This document shows positions 37,999 to 47,272 of a stretch of 64,000 nt of DNA, piece after piece. Position 1 is the stretch's first letter, and each line of letters opens with the position of its first letter. The stretch lies in the NCBI RefSeq assembly GCF_002760655.1, contig NZ_PDOC01000018.1, forward strand, positions 22,096-86,095, written 5' to 3'. The notes beneath the pieces were generated by a model. That model saw nothing but the letters and a program-made list of their open reading frames with translations. It ran no database searches and had not been told where the DNA came from. A program made the translations under genes and the position numbers. The stretch comes from Massilia eurypsychrophila. GTDB taxonomy: Bacteria > Pseudomonadota > Gammaproteobacteria > Burkholderiales > Burkholderiaceae_D.

Positions 37999-38808
37999 TC
38001 AGCGCTCCAGGCGAATCGTGGCCGTCTTCATCAGGCGGTCGGCACGCACGTCCACGCTGTCGAACAATTGGTAACTGGTGAGCTCGGGAGTACAAACCAC
38101 CGCCCCGCGAAACCCGGATTGCTGGTTGCGCTCGCAGCCGGTAATTTTTAATACCAGGCGTGCCCGGTACGATTTTGTCAGCGGGCGGCTGTTGCTGACC
38201 GCGTCGTACACCGCGCGCTGGAAATCGGCTTTGGCGTAAGGAACGGTAATCTTGTATTTCGCCGGATTGAACGTGATACGCGTTGCATGGTCGTCGTTGG
38301 CGAATTGCGCGCCGGACTCGATTGGATAGGCATCGATGTCAAAAGTGGCGCCGAGGCCGTTCGCGTTGACATCGTATTCGTTGACCAGCCGCCCCTGGCT
38401 GACGATTTTCACCGCGAGCGTGACGTCGAGATACACTTCAGACGTCGGCGACGCCCCCATCACCTGTGGACGGTATTTCGCAATGATCGAATCGTCGGAC
38501 TCCGATTCGGTCCGCATGCCACTGAGCTTTCGCGCGTGATACACCCGGTTGAAATCAGGCATCGTATAGCCTAAGAAATTTTCCAGCTCGGTTGAAAAAT
38601 TCTTGTCGTTCGTTGCATTCGCCCGATAGCGTGCCGAGAGGTGTGCCACTACCAGGTTTTTATACGTAATCGGCGCGATCTTCTGCGACTCGAAGTAGCT
38701 GTCGGTGTAAATCGCAGCCTGCGGGGCGTCGGCGGCGTGGGCCACCGAGTGGAAGTTGCAGGCGACGCTGGTGGCCAGGGCAAATGCTGCGAAGATCTTG
38801 TTGTTCAT
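37999..38808 (-). CDS. Secreted hypothetical protein (269 aa)
   Basis: A signal peptide MNNKIFAAFALATSVACNFH is cleaved probably after VAHA. The mature part contains EVYLDVTLAVKIVSQGRLVNEYD and SYRARLVLKITGCERNQQ, with mixed alpha/beta appearance and no known motif. Two cysteines in the C-terminal half may pair. No ribosome site is clear before 38808. Not assigned to a family with confidence. Confidence 0.7.
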   Translation of the reverse strand: MNNKIFAAFALATSVACNFHSVAHAADAPQAAIYTDSYFESQKIAPITYKNLVVAHLSARYRANATNDKNFSTELENFLGYTMPDFNRVYHARKLSGMRTESESDDSIIAKYRPQVMGASPTSEVYLDVTLAVKIVSQGRLVNEYDVNANGLGATFDIDAYPIESGAQFANDDHATRITFNPAKYKITVPYAKADFQRAVYDAVSNSRPLTKSYRARLVLKITGCERNQQSGFRGAVVCTPELTSYQLFDSVDVRADRLMKTATIRLER

Positions 38809-38949
38809 GTGTTTATGGGCAAGGGAGGATCCGTTATTTTCCGTGAAATGTTAGTTTCTAACAAGAAATATCTTCGCTGGCGCGTTTGACAATGCAGCGA
38901 TATCAGTTGTACTGACTGCTTCAAGACTTCATTTCCTGGTGACATAGCC

Positions 38950-38981
38950 AAAAAAAACGGCTACCGAAGTAGCCGTTTTTC
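38950..38981 (-). terminator. Bidirectional Rho-independent terminator after rhlE
   Basis: ACGGCTAC-CGAA-GTAGCCGT forms the stem, flanked by an A-run on the left and a T-run on the right, so it works for the minus-strand rhlE (stop at 38996) and also for + strand transcription. Confidence 0.9.
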
Positions 38982-38995
38982 ATCGATCAAGTCGA

Positions 38996-40393
38996 TTAAC
39001 GCTCGCCGTACGAGCGACGGGCGCCGTCGGTCGAGCGTGGGTTCGAACCTTTGTAGCCGCCGCCTTCGCCGCTGCGCGGTGCGTTCGGCTTGCTGAAGGT
39101 ACGCTGGCCCGGCTTGGCTGCTGCCGCGCGGTTGTCGCCCGGCTTCCAGCCGCCTGGACGTGCTGCCGAACGCGGCGCCGAAGCGGTGCGCTTAGGCTCG
39201 AAGCCTTCGACCACATTCACCGGAATCAGTTGCTTGGTGAAGCGCTCGATCCGCTTGACGTTCATGCCTTCGGCATGGTTCACCAGCGAAATTGCCAGGC
39301 CGTTACGGCCGGCGCGACCGGTACGGCCGATGCGGTGGACGTAGTCTTCCGGGAACTTCGGCAGATCGTAGTTGAACACGTGGGTGATGTTCGGCACGTC
39401 GATACCGCGAGCGGCAACGTCGGTGGCAACCAGCACCTTGACCTGGCCGCGGCGCAGGCTGTCCAGCGTACGGTTACGCGCGCCCTGGTGCATGTCGCCA
39501 TGCAGTGCGGCGGCCGAGAAACCGGCGATGTTCAGGCGGTCGGCGATGGTGTCGGCGTCGCGCTTGGTAGCGGTGAACACAACAGCCTGGTCGAGCGTCT
39601 CGTCGCGCAGCAGGTGATCGAGCAGGCGATTCTTGTGCGACAGGTCGTCGACGAAGTGAACGCGCTGCGAGATGTTGTCGTGGCGGCTAGACGAGCTGGC
39701 GATCTGAATGACCATCGGGTCCTTCGTGATGCGGCGCGCCATGTTGCCGACCATGCCGTCAAGCGTGGCCGAGAACAGCATCGTCTGGCGGTTCGCCGGC
39801 GTCGCTGCAATGATCTTCTCGATATCGTCGATGAAACCCATGTCGAGCATGCGGTCAGCTTCGTCGAGCACCAGCACTTCGAGTTCCGAGAAATCGATCT
39901 TGCCCGATTCCATGTGGTCGATCAGGCGGCCTGGGGTAGCGACCAGGATTTCCGGGTTGCGTGCCAGCAGTTGCATCTGTTTCGGGTAAGGCATGCCGCC
40001 CAGGATCGACACGGCCTTGATGCGGCGGATGCCGGTGCCGTATTTTTCGGTCGCGGCGGTCACTTGCAGTGCCAGCTCGCGGGTCGGGGTCAGCACCAGC
40101 ATTTTCGGCTGGGCAGCCTTGAAACGTGGACGCTCGCCACGGGCGCGCGCCGACTGCGCTTCCTGGGCGGCGGTTTTGGCCGCAGGCGATTGCTCGGCCA
40201 CAGCGAATTTGTGCAGCGCCGGCAGCATGAATGCCGCGGTCTTGCCGGAACCGGTCTGCGACGAGACCAGCAGGTCACGGCCTTCGATGGCCGCAGGTAC
40301 AGCTTGCGCCTGGACAGGCGTAGGAATGGTGTAACCGGCTTCGGTTACTGCTTTGACGATCGATTCGTGTAGGCCTAATGCTTCAAAACTCAT
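38996..40393 (-). CDS. rhlE: DEAD-box RNA helicase, RhlE type
   Basis: The 465-aa ATP-dependent RNA helicase has the full motif set: SSQTGSGKTAAFMLP (motif I), VLDEADRMLDMGF (II), SATL (III), DVAARGIDVPN (V) and HRIGRTGRAGR (VI). The C-terminal tail (from about 400) is rich in Arg, Gly, Ala and Pro, ending GARRSYGER, typical of RhlE RNA-binding tails. Such helicases act in ribosome assembly and cold adaptation. A purine-rich AAGAAAAGAAAACA serves as ribosome region. Confidence 0.94.
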   Translation of the reverse strand: MSFEALGLHESIVKAVTEAGYTIPTPVQAQAVPAAIEGRDLLVSSQTGSGKTAAFMLPALHKFAVAEQSPAAKTAAQEAQSARARGERPRFKAAQPKMLVLTPTRELALQVTAATEKYGTGIRRIKAVSILGGMPYPKQMQLLARNPEILVATPGRLIDHMESGKIDFSELEVLVLDEADRMLDMGFIDDIEKIIAATPANRQTMLFSATLDGMVGNMARRITKDPMVIQIASSSSRHDNISQRVHFVDDLSHKNRLLDHLLRDETLDQAVVFTATKRDADTIADRLNIAGFSAAALHGDMHQGARNRTLDSLRRGQVKVLVATDVAARGIDVPNITHVFNYDLPKFPEDYVHRIGRTGRAGRNGLAISLVNHAEGMNVKRIERFTKQLIPVNVVEGFEPKRTASAPRSAARPGGWKPGDNRAAAAKPGQRTFSKPNAPRSGEGGGYKGSNPRSTDGARRSYGER

Positions 40394-40745
40394 TGTTTTC
40401 TTTTCTTTCGGTAGAGATCAGCGCCCGAGCTGATGCTCAGAGCGCAATATAGCAACGCCAACCACAAACGAAATGACTCAGAAATGAAAGAAATTTCGGC
40501 ACAAAAGCTTTGCGCCGGGACGGTGTCAGGTGCGACACACAAGGCGGGAGGGCTTTATTGAGGGGTATCGGATCGATACGCCCTGGGCTTGCGAAGCTGC
40601 GTGTTTACTTCTTGTAACTGCTTTAACTGCCATCGCCTGGACTTGCCGGCGAATCGTATTGCAGCGCACAAACGACACTATACAGTACTTTCACTGTGCG
40701 TGTGCGGCTATCTGCTGGCGTTCTTGATTCAGCGCAGCAATAAAA
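40394..40745. other. Gene-free stretch upstream of rhlE
   Basis: This stretch includes rhlE's upstream region. Open frames here have no ribosome site or recognisable content. No repeat was found. The terminator of the MltD gene begins at its right end. Confidence 0.5.
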
Positions 40746-40771
40746 AAACGGACGGCATGCCGTCCGCTTGT
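40746..40771 (-). terminator. Rho-independent terminator of the transglycosylase gene
   Basis: The perfect palindrome CGGACGGCATGCCGTCCG is followed, on the minus strand, by TTTTTTT. It stands 18 bases after the stop at 40789. Confidence 0.9.
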
Positions 40772-40788
40772 GTCGTGCCAGGCGCTGG

Positions 40789-42168
40789 TCAGCCGGCGCG
40801 CTTGCGGGTCTTCGGCTCGGCAACCATGGTCTTGGCGCGCTTGCCGGTGACGCGGCTCTTGATTTCAGCGACGGCGTTTGCTGCACGTGCTTTCAGCTTC
40901 TGCGCGCCGCTCATCGGCTCGTTGCGCGAACTGCGCTTGCCGGCGCGCACGGTGCGTTCGGCTTCCAGGGCGAGCACGGCGTTGTCGACGATGTGCTCGG
41001 CGATGTCGGTGTTCGACGACGTCGAGATCTTCGGCACCAGGATGGTCGAGCCGGCCTTCACGCCGGACCGCGCCGGAATGTTGTTGGCCTGGCGGATGAC
41101 ATCGGGCGTGGTGCCGAAGCGCGACGCCAGGCTGGCGATGCTTTCCTTGGCGCCGGTGATCTTGTGCGTCGTCCAGGTCGACAGCTTGTTGCCCCAGGTC
41201 GCCAGGTTAGTGGTGAACTTGGCCGCGTTCTCTTTCGGCAGCAAAATCTTGGTCTGCTCGCCGCCGGTGATGACCGGGCGGTTGAACTGCGGGTTGAGCG
41301 CCTTGAACTCGTCGATCGACAGCTCGGCCAGCTGGGCCGCGATGGTCAGGTCGATGTCGCTGGTCTTGTCGACAGTGGTGAAATACGCCTGGTTGTCGAT
41401 GGCCGGCAGCGCCACGCCGTACTGGGCCGGGTTGGCGATGATGTTCTTGACTGCCTGCAGCTTCGGCACGTAGTTGCGCGTCTCGGCCGGCATCAGTTCA
41501 GCCAGGCTTTCGAAATCGGTCGGCTTGCCGAGCGACTGGTTTTTCTTGATCGCCTTCTGGACGTTGCCTTCGCCCCAGTTGTAGGCGGCCAGCGCCAGTT
41601 GCCAGTCACCGAACATGCCGTACAGCTTTTGCAGGTAGGACAGGGCAGCATCGGTCGAGGCCAGCACGCCGCGGCGCTCGTCCTTGAACATGTTCTGCTT
41701 CAGGTTGTAGTCCTTGCCGGTACCCGGCACGAACTGCCACATGCCCGACGCGTTGGCGCTTGAATAGGCTTGCGGATTGAAGGCGGACTCGATGATCGGC
41801 AGCAGCGCCAGTTCGGTCGGCATGTTGCGCTTTTCGAGTTCCTGCACGATGTGGAACATGTAACGCGAGGCGCGCGCCGAGGTGCGGGCGATGTGATCGG
41901 GACGGGTGCTGTACCAGGTGACATGCTTGCTCACCAGCGCGTTGTCGATATCGGGAATGGCGTAGCCGCTGCGAATGCGGCCCCACACGTTCGATTCCTT
42001 CAGTTCGTCAGTCTTGAAGGCCGACAGCGCGGTCGCTGGCTTGGCCGCAACAGCGCCGTACGCCTGCGTTGGCGTTTCGGTCGAGTAATCGTTCGCCTGG
42101 GAAATGGCGGGGGCAAGCAAACATGCCAGTGCTGCCAACGAAACGGTGTTGCGGGTCAGGTTTTGCAT
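40789..42168 (-). CDS. mltD: Membrane-bound lytic transglycosylase, MltD type
   Basis: The 459-aa protein has a signal peptide (NTVSLAALACLLAPAISQA), an SLT domain with catalytic Glu in ALLPIIESAFNP, substrate motif ASGMWQFVPGTG and LALAAYNWGEGNV, and LysM repeat(s) near 330-375 (THKITGAKESIASLASRF). It cleaves glycan strands with anhydromuramic ends. The C-terminal tail is basic (KLKARAANAVAEIKSRVTGK). No lipobox is visible, so it may be soluble periplasmic. A terminator follows immediately. Confidence 0.92.
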   Translation of the reverse strand: MQNLTRNTVSLAALACLLAPAISQANDYSTETPTQAYGAVAAKPATALSAFKTDELKESNVWGRIRSGYAIPDIDNALVSKHVTWYSTRPDHIARTSARASRYMFHIVQELEKRNMPTELALLPIIESAFNPQAYSSANASGMWQFVPGTGKDYNLKQNMFKDERRGVLASTDAALSYLQKLYGMFGDWQLALAAYNWGEGNVQKAIKKNQSLGKPTDFESLAELMPAETRNYVPKLQAVKNIIANPAQYGVALPAIDNQAYFTTVDKTSDIDLTIAAQLAELSIDEFKALNPQFNRPVITGGEQTKILLPKENAAKFTTNLATWGNKLSTWTTHKITGAKESIASLASRFGTTPDVIRQANNIPARSGVKAGSTILVPKISTSSNTDIAEHIVDNAVLALEAERTVRAGKRSSRNEPMSGAQKLKARAANAVAEIKSRVTGKRAKTMVAEPKTRKRAG

Positions 42169-42622
42169 AGGCTTCCATTGTGACGCCCGGTGTTTTGGAC
42201 TGACGATGAATGAGTTCGGAGTGTACGGACCAGTTTACTGATCAGTCAAGCGTTTACTCAAACGAGTTACACAATTTATTGGCAACTTTTTCCGCCACTT
42301 ATTTCAATTATATAAACAGAATTTGCCGGGAGTATGGACGTTTCTGCGCAGTACGGCGAGTGCATACACCGGGGGAGTATGTTCGCTATCTCTACTATAT
42401 GAGCGGGCATCCCGGATGAGGCTTCTTGCGCTAATTCATCATTTGCGAGCTGGTAACTTGACCAATACCAAATTGCTAATATCTATGCCGACTTTTGGCT
42501 GATATATTTTGATGCTGGACATTGTCGAACTGATCACGTATTCGGCGCCGGTAGCAGCTGGCGGCGCCGTTGCCGTACAATTTGCGTATGGCGCGATGCG
42601 CCGCTAACCTGAAAGCACCACC
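42169..42622. other. AT-rich gene-free stretch
   Basis: The stretch 42220-42520 is markedly AT-richer than its surroundings. A 69-codon frame (42210-42419) has no ribosome site and no recognisable sequence. A GGCGCC-centred inverted repeat (42542-42569) lies before the DUF1415 gene. I see no RNA gene or repeat of the other families. Confidence 0.5.
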
Positions 42623-43192
42623 ATGAGCACCGCTAATATCAACGCCGACGACGACCAGATCATCGCCGCTACCGAAAACTGGCTGGAAAAAGCCGTCATC
42701 GGCCTGAACCTGTGTCCGTTTGCCAAAGCCGTGCATGTCAAAAAGCAGGTGCGTTACGTCGTCTCCAGCGCCACCACGCCGGAAGCCTTGCTCGAGCAAC
42801 TGATGGAAGAGCTGCAAAACCTGTCCGACACCGAGCCGGAAGAGATCGACACGACCTTGCTGATCCATCCGTTCGTGCTGACCGATTTCCTTGACTACAA
42901 CGAGTTCCTCGACGTTGCCGACGCCGCCGTGGAAGACATGCAGCTCGACGGCGAGATCCAGGTCGCCAGCTTCCACCCGCAGTACCAGTTTGCCGATAGC
43001 GACATCAACGACATCGCCAACTACACCAACCGGGCGCCGTATCCGATCCTGCACCTGCTGCGCGAGGAGAGCATCGACCGCGCGGTCGAGGCGTTCCCCG
43101 AAGCGGAGCAGATCTTCGAGAAAAACATGGAAACGATGGAAAAGCTGGGCCATGAAGGCTGGGACGCGCTCGATGTCGGTCCCGCCAGGTGA
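42623..43192 (+). CDS. DUF1415 family protein
   Basis: The 189-aa protein has the DUF1415 opening ENWLEKAVIGLNLCPFAKAV and FHPQYQFADSDINDIANYTN, then RAPYPILHLLREESIDRAV. The family is common in proteobacteria and of unknown function; the CPFAK cysteine and the PYPILHLLRE block are its conserved features. AAAGCACCACC precedes the ATG weakly. It is followed after 4 bp by a DUF1289 gene, the usual betaproteobacterial pairing. Confidence 0.88.
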   Translation: MSTANINADDDQIIAATENWLEKAVIGLNLCPFAKAVHVKKQVRYVVSSATTPEALLEQLMEELQNLSDTEPEEIDTTLLIHPFVLTDFLDYNEFLDVADAAVEDMQLDGEIQVASFHPQYQFADSDINDIANYTNRAPYPILHLLREESIDRAVEAFPEAEQIFEKNMETMEKLGHEGWDALDVGPAR

Positions 43193-43196
43193 GCTG

Positions 43197-43385
43197 ATGG
43201 CCGCCGCGCCAGGTCGGCCGGACACGCCCTGTGTCGCGGTCTGCTCGACCACGTTCGACGAGGTGTGCCGCGGTTGCGGACGCACCGTCGTCGAGGTGGC
43301 GCACTGGGTGTCGATGAGCGAGCTGCAGAAGGAACTCGTGTGGCAGCGCATCCTGTCGCAGGGCTACCCGCGCAGGAACAAGTAA
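43197..43385 (+). CDS. DUF1289 family small cysteine protein
   Basis: This 62-aa protein shows the DUF1289 pattern TPCVAVCSTTFDEVCRGCGRT, in which four cysteines (C-x3-C, C-x2-C) probably bind a metal, then WVSMSELQKELVWQRI. It starts 4 bp after the DUF1415 stop, so the two are coupled. Function is unknown. Confidence 0.88.
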   Translation: MAAAPGRPDTPCVAVCSTTFDEVCRGCGRTVVEVAHWVSMSELQKELVWQRILSQGYPRRNK

Positions 43386-43415
43386 AACAAGTAAGCGACC
43401 AGGGCGAATCGCCCC

Positions 43416-43922
43416 TTAAAAACTGCCGATGAAATCCTTCTTGCCCACTTCCACGCCGTTATGGCGCAGGATGTCGTACGCCGTCGTCGAATGGAAGAAG
43501 AAGTGCGGCAGCGCGTAGTGCATCAGGTAGACCTGGCCTTTCCACTGCTTGGCCTTTTCGCCGCTGCCGGTGGTGATGTCGCGCTGCGCGCTCGCTTCGA
43601 TGCCGTCCTGCGCCAAGCTGTCGATGAACGCGACCGTCCTGGCGATGCGCTCCTTTAAGTCGGCAAACGACTGCTCGGTGTCTTCATACTTCGGCACCTC
43701 GGCGCCGGCCAGCCGCGCCGCCGCGCCCTTGGCGAAGTCGGCCGCGACCTGGATCTGGCGGATGAACGGGAACATGTCGGGAAACAGGCGTGCCTGCAGC
43801 AGCGCGGCCGGCTCGATCTTCTTCTCGGCGGCGTGCGCTTCGGCCTTGTCGATGATCGCCGCCAGGCTGTTGAGAATTTGTTTGAAAACCGGCACCGATG
43901 CCGAGTACATAGAAAACGTCAT
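43416..43922 (-). CDS. DUF1993 family protein
   Basis: The 168-aa helical protein contains MYSASVPVFKQILNSLAAII, LFPDMFPFIRQIQVAADFAKG and the C-terminal HYALPHFFFHSTTAYDILRHNG block typical of DUF1993 proteins (a DinB-like four-helix fold, function unknown). ATG 43922 follows GGGGATCCTC. It is convergent with the DUF1289 gene 30 bp away. Confidence 0.88.
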   Translation of the reverse strand: MTFSMYSASVPVFKQILNSLAAIIDKAEAHAAEKKIEPAALLQARLFPDMFPFIRQIQVAADFAKGAAARLAGAEVPKYEDTEQSFADLKERIARTVAFIDSLAQDGIEASAQRDITTGSGEKAKQWKGQVYLMHYALPHFFFHSTTAYDILRHNGVEVGKKDFIGSF

Positions 43923-44155
43923 GAGGATCCCCCTGAGAAAAGTGCAGCGATCATAGCAAGGTGGGGCCATTCCTGCTCGTCGGGCCGATATTGTCGCCGT
44001 GTCTCGCTTTCGCCCATGACCCGCGCTAGTTGGTGACTTGGCAGTTAATATGCTTGATAATTACAATCAAGAAATTTTCTGAGCTGTAACTAACCCGTTC
44101 AAAGGCCCTGGCGTGATGTCGGGATGATGCGTGCCCATGTTTGAGTTTCAACTGA

Positions 44156-47100
44156 ATGCTTAAAGCGGCCTTTCGCCGATTGCCCGCCAGGCTAGGCCAG
44201 CTGTACGGATTGTCTTCTATCTACGGGGCGCTGCTGCTGGTGGTAGTGGGCGGCCTGGTGCTGCCCGCCACGGTGGGCAGCTACCTGCTGATCGGCGTGC
44301 AGGAAAAGAAGGCCGCCCGCAGCAAGCTCGACGACGCGCTGCAGCGCAACGCCGACATCCTCGCGCTCGGCATGCAGGAGTCGCTGTGGAACATGAACGC
44401 CGAATCGGCCCGCTCGCTCGGCGAGTCGGTCATGCGCGACCCGGCGGTGCTGCTCATTAAAGTGACCGGCCAGGCCGATCCCGGCTTCATGTCGATCCGC
44501 TCGCCGCGGCCGGCCGAAGGCACCGTCTACCACACCGTGCGCGACATCCTCGTGCGCGGCGAGCGCATCGGCACCGTCGAAGTCGAGATGGACGACGTGC
44601 GCAGCCGGCAGGAACTGCTGCGCAAGCAATCGAACTACGCGCTGGTGCTGGCCGGCCAGCTGGCCATCTCGCTGCTGCTGATCGTCCTGTTCCTCAACAA
44701 GCGCCTGCTGTCGCCATTGCGCACGCTGACCGGCTTTTCCGACCGCCTCTCGCGCGGCGACTTCGAAACCCCGCTCGAACTGCACGGCAGCGACGAACTG
44801 GGACGCCTGAGCAGCCAGATGGAGCAGATGCGGGTGGCGATTCGCCACCTGTTCGAAGACATCGGCCGGCGCGAGGAGCGCTTTCGCACCATCGTCACGC
44901 AGGTGCCGGGCGCGGTGTTTCGCGTGCGTCCGGACGGCGTCATCGATTTCGTCAGCGACGCCATCGCCGACATCAGCGGCTATCCGGCGGCGTGGGTCAT
45001 GCGCGGCAGCGTCGAGGCGTGGACCGACCTGATCGCGCCGGACGACCGCCGCATGCAGCGCCGCGTCGTGCGCGAGGCGATCGCCGCCGGCCTGCCGTAC
45101 CAGGTCGAGTACCGCATCATCGACGCGCTCGGCACCGAGCGCTGGGTCGACGAAAAGGGCCAGCCGCTGGTCGGCCCGGACGGCGCCGTGCTGTGGATCG
45201 ACGGTATCCTGTCGGACATCAGCGAGCGCAAACACGACCAGGTGCGCATCGAGGGCCTGCTCGCCGAGCAGAGCGCCATTCTCGACAACGTGATGTTCGG
45301 CGTGATGTTCCTGCGCCGGCGCCGCGTGGTGTCGGTCAACCGCCGCTGCGAGGAGCTGTTCGGCTACACAAGCGGCCAGCTGACCGGCGCCTCGATGGCG
45401 TTGCTGTTTACGTCGGAGCAGGAGTTCGAGGAGTCGGGCAGCCATCAGTACGCCACGCTGGCCGACGGCAAATACTTCACCGAGGAGCGCCAGTACCTGC
45501 GCAGCGACGGCAGCACCGTCTGGTGCCTGGCCAGCGGCTACGCGCTCGACCCGCAGCGCCCGGAGGACGGCAGCATCTGGGTGTTCGCCGACGTCACCGA
45601 GCGCAAGCTGGCCGAGGAAAAGCTGCGCCTGTCGGCCACCGTGCTCGAACACATCGCCGACGGCGTGATGGTCATCGACGTCAACGGCCGCATCGTCGCC
45701 ATCAATCCGGCCTTTACCCAGATCACCGGCTACATCGAGATCGAGGCGATCGGCCAGGATTCGATGCTGACGCGTTCGTCGCGCCACGACATCTCGTTCT
45801 ACCTCGAGATGTGGGAAGACCTGCGCGAAAACGGTTTCTGGCGCGGCGAAGTGTGGAACATGCGCAAGAACGGCGAGTTGTACCTGGAGTGGCTGACCGT
45901 CTCCGCGGTGCGCGACAACCACGGCGAAATCACCCATTACGTGGCCGTCTTCAGCGACATCACCAAGGTCAAGGAATCGCAGGACAAGCTCGATCACATG
46001 GCCCACCACGATCCGCTGACGGCGCTGCCGAACCGGCTGCTGTTTCACGACCGCCTGCAGCACGCGCTGCAGCGCGCCGGGCGCGACAAGGAGCAGCTGG
46101 CGATCCTGTTCATCGACCTGGACCGCTTCAAGAACGTCAACGACACGCTCGGCCACCACGTCGGCGACGAGCTGCTCAAGCAGGTAGCCATTGCGCTGGC
46201 CGGCGAGCTGCGCGAAGGCGACACCTTGGCGCGCCTGGGCGGCGACGAATTCATCGTCCTGCTCGAAAACATCGACGGCCAGGCCGGCGCCGGCCACGTC
46301 GCCGGCAAGCTCGTGTCGATGTTCGAGCAGCCGTTCATGGTCGCCGACTACGAGCTGTTCGTCACCGGCAGCGTCGGCATCAGCGTCTATCCGCAGGACG
46401 CCACCGACCTGAACATGCTGATCCGGAACGCCGACGTGGCGATGTACCAGGCCAAGGCGCGCGGGCGCAACGGCTTCCAGTTCTACGCGCCGTCGATGAC
46501 CGGCGAAGGCGTCGAGCGGCTGCGCCTGGAGACGATGCTGCGCCGCTCGATCGAGAAGGACGAGATCTTCCTCAATTACCAGCCGCAGGTCGAAGTCGAC
46601 AGCGGTCGCCTGATCGGCGTCGAGGCGCTGGTGCGCTGGGACAATCCGGAACTGGGCCTGGTGGCGCCGGTGCGCTTCATCCCGCTGGCCGAGGACACCG
46701 GCTTCATCAACCAGCTCGGCAAGTGGGTGCTGTACGAATCGTGCCGCCAGATGATCCGCTGGCAGGACGCCGGCCTGTACGTGCCGAAGATCGCCGTCAA
46801 CCTGTCGGTCAAGCAGTTCGAGCGCGGCAGCATCGTCTGCATGGTCGCCGAGATTTTGAAGGAGACCGGGCTCGAACCGCACCGCCTGCAGCTCGAAGTG
46901 ACCGAGTCGGTGATCATGAATACCGGCGACGCGCTGGTGTTCATCAACGACCTGCACGCGATCGGCGTCGGCCTCGCGATCGACGATTTCGGCACCGGAT
47001 ATTCGTCGCTGGCCTACCTCAAGCAGCTGCCGGTGCAGACGCTGAAGATCGACCGCAGCTTCATCAAGGACATCTCGACCGACAGCAACGACGAGGCGAT

Positions 47101-47272
47101 CGCCATCGCCATCATCCAGCTTGGCAAGAGCCTGAACCTGTCGGTCATCGCCGAAGGCGTCGAGACGGAGGACCAGGCGGCCTTCCTGCTGCGCCACGGC
47201 TGCAACCAGGCGCAGGGCTACCTGTACAGTCGGCCCGAGCTGGCCAGCGTCATCCTGGAGCGCTGGCGCTGA
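44156..47272 (+). CDS. HAMP-PAS(x3)-GGDEF-EAL membrane c-di-GMP protein
   Basis: The 1038-aa protein has membrane segments at about 24-46 and 162-181 around a periplasmic sensor of some 115 residues, HAMP (181-234), three PAS-like domains (240-615), GGDEF (620-780) and EAL (790-1035). The signature ARLGGDEFIVLL has RxxD (REGD) five residues before it; EALVRWDNPELG, DDFGTGYSSLAYL and AEGVETEDQ are intact, so both activities look possible. Its stop overlaps the next gene by one base (TGATG). Signal sensed is unknown. Confidence 0.94.
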   Translation: MLKAAFRRLPARLGQLYGLSSIYGALLLVVVGGLVLPATVGSYLLIGVQEKKAARSKLDDALQRNADILALGMQESLWNMNAESARSLGESVMRDPAVLLIKVTGQADPGFMSIRSPRPAEGTVYHTVRDILVRGERIGTVEVEMDDVRSRQELLRKQSNYALVLAGQLAISLLLIVLFLNKRLLSPLRTLTGFSDRLSRGDFETPLELHGSDELGRLSSQMEQMRVAIRHLFEDIGRREERFRTIVTQVPGAVFRVRPDGVIDFVSDAIADISGYPAAWVMRGSVEAWTDLIAPDDRRMQRRVVREAIAAGLPYQVEYRIIDALGTERWVDEKGQPLVGPDGAVLWIDGILSDISERKHDQVRIEGLLAEQSAILDNVMFGVMFLRRRRVVSVNRRCEELFGYTSGQLTGASMALLFTSEQEFEESGSHQYATLADGKYFTEERQYLRSDGSTVWCLASGYALDPQRPEDGSIWVFADVTERKLAEEKLRLSATVLEHIADGVMVIDVNGRIVAINPAFTQITGYIEIEAIGQDSMLTRSSRHDISFYLEMWEDLRENGFWRGEVWNMRKNGELYLEWLTVSAVRDNHGEITHYVAVFSDITKVKESQDKLDHMAHHDPLTALPNRLLFHDRLQHALQRAGRDKEQLAILFIDLDRFKNVNDTLGHHVGDELLKQVAIALAGELREGDTLARLGGDEFIVLLENIDGQAGAGHVAGKLVSMFEQPFMVADYELFVTGSVGISVYPQDATDLNMLIRNADVAMYQAKARGRNGFQFYAPSMTGEGVERLRLETMLRRSIEKDEIFLNYQPQVEVDSGRLIGVEALVRWDNPELGLVAPVRFIPLAEDTGFINQLGKWVLYESCRQMIRWQDAGLYVPKIAVNLSVKQFERGSIVCMVAEILKETGLEPHRLQLEVTESVIMNTGDALVFINDLHAIGVGLAIDDFGTGYSSLAYLKQLPVQTLKIDRSFIKDISTDSNDEAIAIAIIQLGKSLNLSVIAEGVETEDQAAFLLRHGCNQAQGYLYSRPELASVILERWR

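Noticed and set aside
39041..39055. GGGTTCGAACC motif like a tRNA T-loop
   Set aside because: It lies inside the rhlE coding sequence and has no cloverleaf around it.
40530..40727. 65-codon + frame upstream of rhlE
   Set aside because: Cysteine-rich mixed text, no ribosome site, no support.
42210..42419. 69-codon frame in AT-rich DNA
   Set aside because: No ribosome site, no domain.
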